64,000 bases of DNA from Aurantimonas aggregata (GTDB lineage Bacteria; Pseudomonadota; Alphaproteobacteria; Rhizobiales; Rhizobiaceae): the NCBI RefSeq assembly GCF_010500835.1, contig NZ_JAAAMJ010000007.1:62001-126000 (forward strand), given 5' to 3'. The position numbers and the translations under genes are program-made. The notes beneath the pieces were generated by a model. It worked only from the letters and a program-made list of their open reading frames with translations, was not told the DNA's origin and ran no database searches. Numbering within the stretch: position 1 is the first letter of the stretch; every line of letters starts with the position of its first letter. Below are positions 18,044-27,960 of this stretch, one piece after another.

Positions 18044-18256
18044 CTAAAGCTGGTCGTAGGCCTTGTGGTCGGCCTCGCTATCCCATTCGGTGAACAGCGC
18101 AAACGGGTTTCGGGTCAAGTCCGCCGCCGCCTCAATCGGAGAAGGATGGTTATTTCCTTCCATACCGGGGAGACCGTCGCCGTCTGTGCGCTTCGGCGCT
18201 TTCCTCCGGGCGGGGGAAGCTTTCCGAGATTTCGAGCGGGGCCTTCCGGGTTTCAT
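18044..18256 (-). CDS. Small basic protein with EWDSEAD C-terminus
   Basis: The 70-residue product is very basic in its first 25 residues (Lys/Arg/Ser/Pro-rich) and ends with NPFALFTEWDSEADHKAYDQL-like sequence. A strong AAGGAG lies 7 bases before the ATG at 18256, which supports a real gene. Tails of the form (F/V)EW(D/S)SEAD..AY..L occur in small antitoxin-like proteins of proteobacteria, but no toxin partner is visible beside it. The function is unknown. Confidence 0.5.
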   Translation of the reverse strand: MKPGRPRSKSRKASPARRKAPKRTDGDGLPGMEGNNHPSPIEAAADLTRNPFALFTEWDSEADHKAYDQL

Positions 18257-18324
18257 CGCGGTCTCCTTGGCTCAAGCTAAGGAGATTTCGTTACCGCTCG
18301 CAAGCCGTATCCGGTCGCCCGCCC

Positions 18325-18999
18325 TCACCGCCGTCCGCCGACCTCGTCGAGGTGGACCAGCATGTCCGCCGGATCCTCGTACACCCGACAGGCCCCCGCC
18401 CGCTCCAGCTCGTCGGTGCCGTAGCCGCCGCAGAGGAGGCCGACGCCCAGCGCCCGACAGCGCTGCGCGGCCAGCATGTCCCAGATCGAATCGCCGATGA
18501 CGATCGATCCCTCGATCGGGACACCCAGCCGCTCGGCGGCGGCGATGAAGAGGTCCGGGTCGGGCTTGGCGTATTTGACGAGGTCTCTCGTGATCACCGG
18601 CACCTTGTCCGGGTCGACGCCGAGTCGCTCAAGATTGTACTGCGCCGTCTCCATCCGGCCGCTGGTGGCGATCGCCCATTTGATGCCGGCGTCGCTCAGC
18701 GCCGCCAGCAGATCGATGGCGCCCGGCAGCGGGCGCACCGAGGCCGAGAGGCGCCCATAGGCCTCGGCATGGCGAAGGCGGAGCCGCTCGCTGGTCTCCT
18801 CGGTGATGGCGGTGCCGGTCTCGCGCAGTAGCTGGTTGGTGAACAGCCCGCCGCTCATGCCGATCTTGCGGTGGATGCGCCAGACCGAGAGCTCGATGCC
18901 CTCGGCATTCAGCGCCTCCTGCCAGGCCATGACATGCTGGTAGACGCTGTCGACAAGCGTGCCGTCGAGGTCGAAGAGAAAGGCCGGTTCGCTGCGCAT
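18325..18999 (-). CDS. HAD superfamily phosphatase
   Basis: This 224-residue HAD hydrolase has motif I FDLDGTLVDS with the nucleophilic Asp near residue 10, motif II ATSG, motif III KPDPDLF and motif IV GDSIWDM, with a helical cap after motif I. This is the phosphoglycolate-phosphatase/beta-phosphoglucomutase-like subfamily; the substrate is unknown. I set the start at 18999, preceded by GGAGG, rather than at the ATG nine codons upstream. It is divergent from uraH and need not be part of purine catabolism. Confidence 0.9.
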   Translation of the reverse strand: MRSEPAFLFDLDGTLVDSVYQHVMAWQEALNAEGIELSVWRIHRKIGMSGGLFTNQLLRETGTAITEETSERLRLRHAEAYGRLSASVRPLPGAIDLLAALSDAGIKWAIATSGRMETAQYNLERLGVDPDKVPVITRDLVKYAKPDPDLFIAAAERLGVPIEGSIVIGDSIWDMLAAQRCRALGVGLLCGGYGTDELERAGACRVYEDPADMLVHLDEVGGRR

Positions 19000-19172
19000 C
19001 GTGATCCTCCGTGCCGGAACGCGCATCGCCGGCGGGCGGGCGTCCGGAACTGATCTGTGGCTGCCTTGTCCGATGGCGAGAGGCCGCGGTGCCGCGACAG
19101 CGCTTTACGGATTCGCACCGGCTGGTGCAGGATGCTCACCGGATGGTCAAAAACCTCGCGAACGGAGCCTGA

Positions 19173-19541
19173 ATGGGTGAAGCAGAACAGGCCCGGCTGA
19201 CGACGCACGTGCTCGACACGAGCCTTGGCAGGCCTGCCGCCGGCATCGCCGTGACGCTGTCGCGTATCGGCGCGGCGGGCGAGCGGAGCGTCGTCGCCGA
19301 GGCTGTGACCAACGCGGACGGCCGCTGCGACGCGCCGCTGATGGCCGGAGAAGCATTCGAGACCGGGACCTACGAGCTGATGTTCGCCGCCGGCGACTAT
19401 TTCAACGCTCTTGGGATCGCGCTCGCCGAGCCGAAATTCCTCGACGACGTGGTGCTGCGCTTCGGCATCTCCGAGCGCCGCCACTACCACGTGCCGCTGC
19501 TGCTCTCGCCCTTCGGCTATTCCACCTATCGGGGCAGCTGA
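19173..19541 (+). CDS. uraH: 5-hydroxyisourate hydrolase
   Basis: This transthyretin-like enzyme converts 5-hydroxyisourate to OHCU. The 122-residue protein carries the family signatures [17 protein letters not shown] with the N-terminal catalytic His, and the C-terminal [18 protein letters not shown]. It starts the plus-strand purine operon and its stop shares one base with the xdhA ATG. Confidence 0.96.
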   Translation: MGEAEQARLTTHVLDTSLGRPAAGIAVTLSRIGAAGERSVVAEAVTNADGRCDAPLMAGEAFETGTYELMFAAGDYFNALGIALAEPKFLDDVVLRFGISERRHYHVPLLLSPFGYSTYRGS

Positions 19542-21037
19542 TGGCCGAGCCGCAATCGCCCTCCGATCCGATCCGCTTCGTCCTTAATGGCGAGGACCGC
19601 AGCGTTGCCGGGCTCAAGCCGACGACGACGCTGCTCGACTATCTGCGCCAGAGCGAGCGGCTGACCGGCACTAAGGAAGGCTGCGCCGAGGGCGACTGCG
19701 GTGCCTGCACGGTGATCGTTTCCGAACCGGACGAGAAAGGCGGCCTGCGGCGCCGCACCGTCAATGCCTGCATCCAGTTCTTGCCGGCGATGAACGGCCG
19801 GGCGGTCGAGACGGTGGAACATCTCGGCCAGGGCGGCCCCGCTCCGATCCAGACGGCGATGGTGGAGAAGCATGCCAGCCAGTGCGGGTTCTGCACGCCG
19901 GGCTTCGTGATGCAGCTGCATGCCGGCTGGCTGAATGGCGCGATCGCGGATCGCCAGTCGGTCAAGGACCTGATCGCCGGCAATCTCTGCCGCTGCACCG
20001 GCTATGGCCCGATCGTCGAGGCAGGGCTCAGCCTGGCGCAGCTGCCGCCGCCGAAGAACGCTGCGGGCGACGCCGCGCTGGCGCGGCGGCTGACGGCGAT
20101 GGCGGGAACGGACGTGTTCTCCTACCGCGTCGGCGAGGACCGCTGGTTCGCGCCGCGCCATGTCGACGATCTGGCCGATCTCTACGCCGCGCATCCGGAG
20201 GCGCTGCTGGTCGCCGGCGCGACCGATGTCGGCCTGTGGGTCACCAAGCAGCACCGCGACCTGCCGCTGATCATCGACATCAGCCATGTCCGCGACCTGC
20301 AGGTGATCGAGGAGGCCGCCGGGCGGATCTATTTCGGCGCCGGCGTGACGCATCGCGCCGCGACCGCGACGCTCGCGAGCATCCACCCGGACCTCGGCGA
20401 GATGCTGCGCCGCTTCGCCGGCGCCCAGATTCGCAATGCCGGGACGATCGGCGGCAACATCGCCAACGGCTCGCCGATCGGCGACCTCGCGCCCTGCCTG
20501 ATCGCGCTCGACGCGCATCTTTACCTCCGCCGCGGCGAGGAGATGCGCCGGCTGCCGCTGGCCGATTTCTTTATCGAATACGGCAGGCAGGACCGGGCGC
20601 CGGGCGAGTTCGTCGTCGCCATCGAGGTGCTGCGGCTGGCGAGCAACCAGCGTTTCTTCGCCAACAAGATCGCCAAGCGTTCCGATTCCGACATCTCGGC
20701 GGTGATGGCGGCGTTCCGCCTGTCGTTCGACGGCGAAACGATCAGCGAGGCGCGCCTTGCCTTCGGCGGCATGGCGGGCATTCCGAAGCGGGCGGCAATG
20801 GCTGAGGCGGCGCTGGTCGGGCGGAAATTCGACATGGCTGCTGTAGAGGCGGCGGTGGCCGCATTGGCCGAGGACTTCACCCCGCTGACCGACATGCGCG
20901 CCTCGGCGGCCTATCGCCTCAAGACGGCGCAGAACCTTTTGCGGCGCTTCGCCCTGCGGGAGGCGGGCAGTCTCGGGCCACGCCTCGCCGCGATCGACCC
21001 GGAAGCCGACGATCTGCCGGCGGGAGCGGCGGCGTGA
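19541..21037 (+). CDS. xdhA: Xanthine dehydrogenase small subunit
   Basis: The 498-residue subunit carries two [2Fe-2S] clusters and FAD for oxidation of hypoxanthine/xanthine to urate. Cluster cysteines are visible in CAEGDCGACTV and in CGFCTPGFVM ... CRCTGYGPI (residues about 45-160). The FAD domain follows, with LLVAGATDVGLWVT and AGAQIRNAGTIGGNIANGSPIGD. Length is normal. It overlaps uraH and the large-subunit gene by single bases. Confidence 0.96.
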   Translation: MAEPQSPSDPIRFVLNGEDRSVAGLKPTTTLLDYLRQSERLTGTKEGCAEGDCGACTVIVSEPDEKGGLRRRTVNACIQFLPAMNGRAVETVEHLGQGGPAPIQTAMVEKHASQCGFCTPGFVMQLHAGWLNGAIADRQSVKDLIAGNLCRCTGYGPIVEAGLSLAQLPPPKNAAGDAALARRLTAMAGTDVFSYRVGEDRWFAPRHVDDLADLYAAHPEALLVAGATDVGLWVTKQHRDLPLIIDISHVRDLQVIEEAAGRIYFGAGVTHRAATATLASIHPDLGEMLRRFAGAQIRNAGTIGGNIANGSPIGDLAPCLIALDAHLYLRRGEEMRRLPLADFFIEYGRQDRAPGEFVVAIEVLRLASNQRFFANKIAKRSDSDISAVMAAFRLSFDGETISEARLAFGGMAGIPKRAAMAEAALVGRKFDMAAVEAAVAALAEDFTPLTDMRASAAYRLKTAQNLLRRFALREAGSLGPRLAAIDPEADDLPAGAAA

Positions 21038-23433
21038 TGGACGAAACCCGGATCCAGGACCGCGGCATGGCCGGCGAACCCGGCCCGGTGGCGCTGGACG
21101 AGCGGCCGCCGACCCACGAGGTGGCGATCGAGGGCGGCGTGGCGACCCCGCTCGCCCATGACAGCGCTGCCAAACATGTCGCCGGCACGGCACGCTACAT
21201 CGACGACGAGCCCGAACTGCCGGGCACGCTGCAAATCCACATCGCCATGTCGGAGCGGGCGCATGCCCGCCTCCTCGGCATCGACCTTGCCGCGGTCCGT
21301 GCCGCGCCCGGCGTCGTGGCGGTGCTGACCGCCGCCGACATTCCGGGCGAGAACGACTATTCTCCGGTGTTCGGCGACGATCCGATCTTCGCCGTCGATA
21401 CCGTTGAGTATGTTGGCCAGCCGCTCTTCGCCGTGGCGGCCCAGACGGCTGATGCCGCGCGGGCGGCGGCGAAGCTCGCGATCGTCACCTACGAGGACCT
21501 GCCGGCGGCGATCTCGATCGACGAAGGCCTCGCCCGGGCCGATGCGGCGGGGGAGGACCTGCTACCGGCCCACGAGATGCGCATCGGCGATCCCGCAGCG
21601 GCGCTGGATGCCGCCCCGCGACGCCTTTCCGGCCAGATCGAGCTCGGCGGCCAGGACCATTTCTATCTCGAGGGCCAGATCGCCGTCGCGGTTCCGCTCG
21701 AGGACGGCGACGTTCTGGTGCGCTCGTCGACGCAGCACCCGTCCGAGGTTCAGCACAATGTTGCGAAGATGCTCGGCGTGGCCGATCATGCCGTCACCGT
21801 CGAGGTGCGGCGCATGGGCGGCGGCTTCGGCGGCAAGGAGAGCCAGCCGGCGCTGTTCGCCGCCGTGGCAGCGCTCGCTGCGGTGAAGACCAAGCGGCCG
21901 GCCAAGTGCCGTCTCGACCGCGACGACGACATGGTGATGACCGGCAAGCGCCACGAGGTGCGGATCGACTACGATGTCGGCTTCGAGGCCGATGGCGCGG
22001 TCGTCGCCGCCGACATGCGGCATCTGGTGCGCTGCGGCTACTCGAAGGATCTCTCCGGCGCCATCGCCGACCGGGCGATGTTCCATGCCGACAACGCCTA
22101 CCGCCTGCCGGCCGCGCGCATCCACTCGCGCCGGCTGAAGACCCATACCGTCTCGAACACGGCCTTCCGCGGCTTCGGGGGGCCGCAGGGCATGGTCGGC
22201 ATCGAACGCGCCATGGACCGCATCGCCTTCGCCACCGGGCTCGACCCGCTGGACGTGCGCCAGCGCAATTTCTACCCCGCCGACGGCAGCGGCGTGACGC
22301 CCTACCACATGCAGGTGACGGATTCGGTGATCGGCGAGATCGTCGAGGCGCTGGAGGCGACATCCCACTACCGGGCGCGCCGCGAGAAGATCCGGGCGTT
22401 CAACGACGCCAACACGGTGGTGAAGAAGGGCCTCGCCTTGACGCCGGTCAAGTTCGGCATCTCCTTCACCACCAGCCATCTCAACCAGGCCGGCGCGCTC
22501 GTCCACGTCTACAAGGACGGCTCGGTGCATCTCAACCACGGCGGGACCGAGATGGGGCAGGGCCTGTTCACCAAGGTGGCGCAGGTGGTCGCCGAGGAAT
22601 TCCAGATCGACGTGGATAGTGTGAGAATCACCGCCACGACGACGGCCAAGGTGCCCAACACCTCGGCGACGGCCGCCTCGTCCGGCTCGGACCTCAACGG
22701 CATAGCGGCGCAGGCAGCAGCTCGCACGATCAAGGACCGGCTGATCGATTTCGCGATCGAGCGCTACAAGGTGCCACGCGACCAGGTGGTGTTCGGGCCG
22801 AACCGGGTACGCATCGGCACGCACGAAAGGCGCTTCCGCGACCTCGTCGGTGAGGCCTATCTCGCCCGTGTCTCGCTGTCCTCGACCGGCTTCTACGCGA
22901 CGCCCGGGATCAGCTACGACCGCGACAGGGCCCGCGGCAGGCCGTTCTATTATTTCGCCTATGGCGCGGCCTGTTCGGAAGTGGTCATCGACACGCTCAC
23001 CGGCGAATACCGGCTGCTGCGGGCCGATATCCTGCACGATGCCGGAAGGTCGCTGAATCCGGCGATCGATCTCGGCCAGATCGAGGGCGGCTTCATCCAG
23101 GGCATGGGCTGGCTGACCACGGAGGAACTCTGGTGGGACGCGACCGGCCGACTGAAGACCCACGCGCCCTCGACCTACAAGATCCCGACCGCCAACGACC
23201 GGCCCGACGATCTGCGCGTCGCCCTCTGGGACAAGGGCGAGAACCGGGCCGCGACGATCTACCGGTCGAAGGCGGTCGGCGAGCCGCCGTTGATGCTGGC
23301 GATCTCGGTCTTCTCGGCGCTGACCGACGCGGTGATCGCCGCCGGCGACGGCCGAGCCTTTCCCGATCTCGACGCACCGGCGACACCCGAACGGGTGCTG
23401 GCCGCCGTTGAGCAGGTCCGAGCGGCGCGATGA
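21037..23433 (+). CDS. xdhB: Xanthine dehydrogenase molybdopterin-binding subunit
   Basis: This is the large molybdenum-cofactor subunit, 799 residues if the ATG at 21037 is used (a GTG one codon earlier is equally possible). Moco-site segments are present: MGGGFGGKESQ, FRGFGGPQGM, NHGGTEMGQGLFTK and the C-terminal GEPPLML with the catalytic Glu expected in this family. It works with the small subunit in the cytoplasm. The stop overlaps the xdhC ATG by four bases. Confidence 0.96.
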   Translation: MDETRIQDRGMAGEPGPVALDERPPTHEVAIEGGVATPLAHDSAAKHVAGTARYIDDEPELPGTLQIHIAMSERAHARLLGIDLAAVRAAPGVVAVLTAADIPGENDYSPVFGDDPIFAVDTVEYVGQPLFAVAAQTADAARAAAKLAIVTYEDLPAAISIDEGLARADAAGEDLLPAHEMRIGDPAAALDAAPRRLSGQIELGGQDHFYLEGQIAVAVPLEDGDVLVRSSTQHPSEVQHNVAKMLGVADHAVTVEVRRMGGGFGGKESQPALFAAVAALAAVKTKRPAKCRLDRDDDMVMTGKRHEVRIDYDVGFEADGAVVAADMRHLVRCGYSKDLSGAIADRAMFHADNAYRLPAARIHSRRLKTHTVSNTAFRGFGGPQGMVGIERAMDRIAFATGLDPLDVRQRNFYPADGSGVTPYHMQVTDSVIGEIVEALEATSHYRARREKIRAFNDANTVVKKGLALTPVKFGISFTTSHLNQAGALVHVYKDGSVHLNHGGTEMGQGLFTKVAQVVAEEFQIDVDSVRITATTTAKVPNTSATAASSGSDLNGIAAQAAARTIKDRLIDFAIERYKVPRDQVVFGPNRVRIGTHERRFRDLVGEAYLARVSLSSTGFYATPGISYDRDRARGRPFYYFAYGAACSEVVIDTLTGEYRLLRADILHDAGRSLNPAIDLGQIEGGFIQGMGWLTTEELWWDATGRLKTHAPSTYKIPTANDRPDDLRVALWDKGENRAATIYRSKAVGEPPLMLAISVFSALTDAVIAAGDGRAFPDLDAPATPERVLAAVEQVRAAR

Positions 23434-24305
23434 GCGTCGCCGAAACCCTTCGTGCGGCGCTGGAGGCGGGCACGCCGGCGGCGCTGGTGACGGTAGTCGA
23501 CGCGCGCGGCTCGACGCCGCGCGAGGCGGGCGTGACGATGGCTGTGACGGCGACGGCGATCGCCGGCACGATCGGCGGCGGCCGGCTGGAATACGACGCG
23601 ATCGAACGGGCCCGCGCGCTGCTGGCGGCAGGCGAGGACAGCGCGGATATGGACGTACCGCTCGGGCCGGAGATCGGCCAGTGCTGCGGCGGCCGGGTCC
23701 TGCTGACGATCCGTCGCGTCGAGGCGGCGCTGATGGCAAAGATGCTGGCCGATGAGGCGGCCAGGCGGTTTGCGCGTCCGACCGTGCTGGTATTCGGCGC
23801 CGGCCATACCGGCCGGGCGCTGGCCGCGGCGCTGGCGCTGCTGCCGCTCAACGTGCGGCTGATCGACAGCCGGCCGGAGACGCTGGACGGCCTGCCGGCA
23901 GGCGTCACGGCGATCGCCGCCGCCTTGCCGGAGACGGAGATCGTCGATGCGCCGCCGAATGCCGCCTTTGTGGTGATGACCCACGCGCATTCGCTGGACT
24001 TCCTGCTTGCGGCCGCGGCGCTGGCCCGAGGCGATGCCGCCTATGTCGGTTTGATCGGCTCGGCGACCAAGCGCGAGCGCTTCCGCCGCCATCTCGAAGC
24101 TGCGGGACAAGGCGCGGATATCGCCCGCCTTACCCTGCCGATCGGCGGGGCGGCGCTGCGCGACAAGCGGCCGGAAGTGATCGCGGCGCTGACGGCGGCG
24201 GAAATCCTCACGTGCCTGCTTTCCGATCAACAGGAAAAGCTGACCGATCGCTTTGCAGCGACGGCACCGCGGTGCAATAGTCGTCCCACGAGATCAACGG
24301 GATGA
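23430..24305 (+). CDS. xdhC: Xanthine dehydrogenase accessory protein XdhC
   Basis: XdhC binds molybdenum cofactor, promotes its sulfuration and inserts it into xanthine dehydrogenase. The 291-residue protein has the N-terminal XdhC/CoxI domain (ARGSTPREAG, GTIGGGRLEYDAI, GQCCGGRVLLTI) and a C-terminal Rossmann domain (VFGAGHTGRALA, YVGLIGSATKRERF). The last 20 residues, which run into the following ATPase start, are low-similarity sequence. It is coupled to both neighbours by ATGA overlaps. Confidence 0.95.
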   Translation: MSVAETLRAALEAGTPAALVTVVDARGSTPREAGVTMAVTATAIAGTIGGGRLEYDAIERARALLAAGEDSADMDVPLGPEIGQCCGGRVLLTIRRVEAALMAKMLADEAARRFARPTVLVFGAGHTGRALAAALALLPLNVRLIDSRPETLDGLPAGVTAIAAALPETEIVDAPPNAAFVVMTHAHSLDFLLAAAALARGDAAYVGLIGSATKRERFRRHLEAAGQGADIARLTLPIGGAALRDKRPEVIAALTAAEILTCLLSDQQEKLTDRFAATAPRCNSRPTRSTG

Positions 24306-25858
24306 GCCGCTCCGACATGGCGCCGCGTCTTCAGCTTACCGGCATCACCAAACGCTTTCCGGGCGTCGTGGCCAACGATTGCGTATCGTTCACCGTCCAG
24401 CCGGGAGAGATCCACGCGCTGCTCGGCGAGAACGGTGCCGGCAAGTCGACCCTCGTCAAGATCATCTACGGCGTTCAGAAGGCCGACGAGGGCGAGATCG
24501 CCTTCGATGGCAAGCCGGTCGCGATCCACTCGCCGCGCGAGGCGCGGGCGCTCGGCATCGGCATGGTGTTCCAGCATTTCTCGCTGTTCGAGGCAATGAC
24601 GGTGCTGGAAAACATCGCCCTCGGGATGGACGAGCCGCCGCCGCGCCGCGAGTTGGAAGCCAAGGTGCGGAGCGTCCTCGACACCTACGGCCTGGCGCTC
24701 GATCCGCACCGACACGTCCACACGCTGTCGGTGGGCGAGCGGCAGCGCATCGAGATCGTGCGGGCGCTGCTGCAGCGCCCGAAACTGCTGATCATGGACG
24801 AGCCGACCTCGGTGCTCACCCCGCAGGAGGTGGAGCAGCTGTTTGCGACGCTGCGCCGCCTTGCCGACGAGGGTTGCTCGATCCTCTACATTTCCCACAA
24901 GCTGCACGAGATCAAGGCGCTCTGCGACACGGCGACGATCCTGCGCGGCGGCAAGGTCGTCGCGACCTGCGACCCACGGGCGGAATCGGCGCGTTCGATG
25001 GCAGAGCTGATGATCGGCGGCAGCCTCAAGGATCTTTCCGGCAAGACGGACGGGAACGTGGGCGTGGAGCGTTTCACCGTTTCCGGCCTCTCGGCGCCGG
25101 GCGCGCCGCCCTTCGGCACGAGCCTCAAGGACATCTCTTTCTCGGTGCGCAACGGCGAAATCTTCGGCATCGCCGGGGTCGCCGGCAACGGCCAGAACGA
25201 ACTCCTGGAAGTGCTCTCGGGCGAGCGGGTGGCGGGCGTCACCGGCACGATCGCCATCGACGACCAGCGGATCGACGCGCTCGGCGTCTCGGCCCGGCGC
25301 CGGCTGGGGCTCGCCGCCGTACCGGAGGAGCGCAACGGCCACGCCGCCGTGCCCGGCATGACGCTGGCCGATAATGCGATCCTCTCGGCGCGGGTCCGCA
25401 AGGGCCTCGCCAAGGGCGGATTGCTTGACCTCGGCGCTGCGCGCGACTTCGCCGACGGCGTCATCAAGGCCTTCTCGGTCAAGGCGACAGGCGCCAGGGC
25501 CCTCGCCGGCAGCCTGTCGGGCGGAAACCTGCAGAAATTCATCATGGGCCGGGAGATCGGCCAGGACCCGTCCGTCCTTGTCGTGTCGCAGCCGACCTGG
25601 GGCGTGGACGCGGGCGCCGGCGGCTTCATCCGTCAGGCGATGATCGACCTCGTCGCGAGGGGCGCGGTGGTCGTCGTGGTCAGCCAGGACCTCGACGAGC
25701 TGCTCGAGCTCTGCGACCGGATCGCGGTGATCAACGAGGGGCGGCTGTCGGCGCCGATGGCAGTCAAGGGCATATCGGTGGAGCGCGTCGGTCTGCTGAT
25801 GGGCGGCATCCACGGCGCCCACGAGCCCACCGAGGCACCGGCGGAGAGGGCGGCCTGA
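24302..25858 (+). CDS. ABC transporter ATPase, purine/nucleoside type
   Basis: This 518-residue ATPase has two tandem ABC cassettes, as in sugar/nucleoside BMP-type importers (RbsA/NupA-like). The first cassette has a full Walker A (GENGAGKST), signature LSVGERQRIE and Walker B LLIMDEPTSVLT. The second has a degenerate Walker A (GVAGNGQNE) with LSGGNLQKF. It directly follows xdhC and precedes two permeases and a BMP binding protein, so uptake of purine bases or nucleosides is the likely job. Confidence 0.9.
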   Translation: MSRSDMAPRLQLTGITKRFPGVVANDCVSFTVQPGEIHALLGENGAGKSTLVKIIYGVQKADEGEIAFDGKPVAIHSPREARALGIGMVFQHFSLFEAMTVLENIALGMDEPPPRRELEAKVRSVLDTYGLALDPHRHVHTLSVGERQRIEIVRALLQRPKLLIMDEPTSVLTPQEVEQLFATLRRLADEGCSILYISHKLHEIKALCDTATILRGGKVVATCDPRAESARSMAELMIGGSLKDLSGKTDGNVGVERFTVSGLSAPGAPPFGTSLKDISFSVRNGEIFGIAGVAGNGQNELLEVLSGERVAGVTGTIAIDDQRIDALGVSARRRLGLAAVPEERNGHAAVPGMTLADNAILSARVRKGLAKGGLLDLGAARDFADGVIKAFSVKATGARALAGSLSGGNLQKFIMGREIGQDPSVLVVSQPTWGVDAGAGGFIRQAMIDLVARGAVVVVVSQDLDELLELCDRIAVINEGRLSAPMAVKGISVERVGLLMGGIHGAHEPTEAPAERAA

Positions 25859-27000
25859 TGGCACTGGCGCTCGAGCCGCGACGCGAGCCCAGCCGGGCCA
25901 TGACGGTCGCCGCGCCGATGATCGCGGTGCTGGCGACGCTGCTCGCCGGCGCGATCCTGTTCACGCTGCTCGGCCATGACGGGCCGCGGGCGGTCTACCA
26001 GATCTTCGTCGTGCCGCTGTTCAACCCCAATCGCTGGCAGGACCTCTTCGTGAAGGCGGCGCCGCTGGCGATCATCGCGATCGGTCTCTCGATCGGCTTT
26101 CGTGCCAATATCTGGAACATCGGCGGCGAGGGTCAGTACATTCTCGGCGGCCTCGCCGGCACCGGCGTCGCGCTGATGACGCTGGATCTCGACGGATTCT
26201 GGATCCTGCCGGTGATGATCGCGGCGGGCGTTTTCGGCGGCATGGTCTGGGCGGGCGTTCCTGCGCTCCTCAGGACCAAGTTCAACGTTAACGAGATCCT
26301 GTCGAGCCTGATGCTCAACTACGTGGCGATCCAGCTGCTGTATTACCTGATGCGCGGGCCATGGAAGGACCCGATGGGGTTCAACTTCCCGCAGACCGCG
26401 ATGTTCTCCGCTGCCCAGACGCTGCCGACGATCGTGCCGGGAACGCTGATCCATCTCGGCGTGCCGATCGCCGCGGCACTGGCGCTGACCGCCTGGTTCC
26501 TGATGGCCCGCTCGGTCACCGGCTTCCAGATCCGCGTCATGGGGCTCGCCCCCAATGCGGCGCGCTATGGCGGCTTCAGCCAGGCCTCGACGGTGTGGCT
26601 GGCGATGCTGGTGGGCGGCGGCATGGCAGGGCTTGCGGGCATACTCGAAGCCGCCGGCCCGTACGGCCAGATGGTGCCGCAGTTTCCGACCGGCTACGGC
26701 TACACGGCGATCATCGTGGCGTTTCTCGGCCGGCTGCATCCGCTCGGCATCCTGGCGGCAGCGCTCGTCCTGGCGCTGACCTATGTCGGCGGGGAGAGCG
26801 CCCAGACGGTGATCGGCCTGCCGTCGGCGGCCACCGGCGTCTTCCAGGCGATGATGCTGTTCTTCCTGCTCGCAGCCGACATCCTGGTGCGCTATCGGCT
26901 GGTCTCGCGAAAGAAGGGTCACGCGCCGGCAGCGGCCAGCGCCGCGCCGGGCGGATCGCGGGAACAGGGCAGGGCCGCGACGGAGGCGGAAACCGCATGA
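25858..27000 (+). CDS. ABC transporter permease, purine/nucleoside type
   Basis: A 380-residue membrane protein of the BPD_transp_2 family with about 9-10 hydrophobic helices. It contains the family's FRANIWNIGGEGQYILGGLAG near residue 80, NEILSSLMLNYVAIQLLYY, and a GYGYTAIIVAFLGRLHPLGI stretch. The tail after about residue 350 is Ala-rich and cytoplasmic. It shares one base with the ATPase stop and four with the next permease start. Confidence 0.9.
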   Translation: MALALEPRREPSRAMTVAAPMIAVLATLLAGAILFTLLGHDGPRAVYQIFVVPLFNPNRWQDLFVKAAPLAIIAIGLSIGFRANIWNIGGEGQYILGGLAGTGVALMTLDLDGFWILPVMIAAGVFGGMVWAGVPALLRTKFNVNEILSSLMLNYVAIQLLYYLMRGPWKDPMGFNFPQTAMFSAAQTLPTIVPGTLIHLGVPIAAALALTAWFLMARSVTGFQIRVMGLAPNAARYGGFSQASTVWLAMLVGGGMAGLAGILEAAGPYGQMVPQFPTGYGYTAIIVAFLGRLHPLGILAAALVLALTYVGGESAQTVIGLPSAATGVFQAMMLFFLLAADILVRYRLVSRKKGHAPAAASAAPGGSREQGRAATEAETA

Positions 27001-27923
27001 GTACCGCGCTTCTCGTCGCCATCCTGATGACCGTCGCCGCGGCCGCGACGCCGCTGCTGATCGCCGCGCTCGGCGAACTCGTGGCCGAAAAGTCGGGCGT
27101 CCTCAATCTCGGCGTCGAGGGCATGATGCTGATCGGCGCGGTCACCGGCTTCGCCGTCGCCGTCACCACCGGCATCCCGGCACTCGGCGCGGTCGCGGCG
27201 ATGGCCGCAGGGGCGGTGGCGGCGTCTATCTTCGCCGTCCTCACCCTCGGCCTGATGGCCAACCAGGTGGCGACGGGCCTCGCCCTGACGATCTTCGGCA
27301 CCGGCGTCTCGGCGCTGATCGGTGTGCCCTTCGTCGGCATCACCACGACGACGCTGGGGCCGATCTTTCCCGCCTCGCTCGCGAGCGACCCGGTCTGGCG
27401 GGTGGTGTTCGGCCATTCGCCGCTGGTCTATCTCGGCCTGATCCTGACCTTCGCGGTCTGGTGGTTCCTCAAGCAAACGCGCGCCGGCCTGATCCTGCGC
27501 GCCGTCGGCGAAAGCGACAGCGCCGCGCATTCCATCGGCTATCCGGTGCTGACGGTCCGCACGCTGGCAGTGCTGTTCGGCGGCGCCATGGCGGGGCTCG
27601 GCGGGTCGTATTATTCACTCGTGTTGACGCCAATGTGGGCCGAGCGGCTGACCGCCGGGCGCGGCTGGATCGCCATCGCGCTGGTGGTCTTCGCCTCCTG
27701 GCGGCCGGGCCGCCTCTTGGTCGGCGCCTATCTGTTCGGCCTCGTCCTCACGATGGAGCTGCAGGCGAAGGCCGCCGGCTTCAACTTCCTCGCGCCCGAG
27801 TTCCTGTCGGCGCTTCCCTACCTCGCCACCATCCTCGTCCTCGCCCTGATATCCGCCGGACGCCGGAGCGCCAGGACCGTCGCGCCGGCCTGTCTCGGCC
27901 GGCCGTTCCGGGCGAGCGCCTGA
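26997..27923 (+). CDS. ABC transporter permease, purine/nucleoside type, second subunit
   Basis: The 308-residue partner permease has about 8-9 hydrophobic helices and the family pattern AEKSGVLNLGVEGMMLIGA near residue 30 and NQVATGLALTIFGTG. The two permeases form the heteromeric channel with the preceding ATPase. The ATG at 26997 overlaps the upstream stop (ATGA). The BMP-protein gene follows after 37 bases with its own strong AAAGGAG. Confidence 0.9.
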   Translation: MSTALLVAILMTVAAAATPLLIAALGELVAEKSGVLNLGVEGMMLIGAVTGFAVAVTTGIPALGAVAAMAAGAVAASIFAVLTLGLMANQVATGLALTIFGTGVSALIGVPFVGITTTTLGPIFPASLASDPVWRVVFGHSPLVYLGLILTFAVWWFLKQTRAGLILRAVGESDSAAHSIGYPVLTVRTLAVLFGGAMAGLGGSYYSLVLTPMWAERLTAGRGWIAIALVVFASWRPGRLLVGAYLFGLVLTMELQAKAAGFNFLAPEFLSALPYLATILVLALISAGRRSARTVAPACLGRPFRASA

Positions 27924-27960
27924 TCCAACCCTTCCCGCAACAAGTCAAAGGAGCCGTCTC

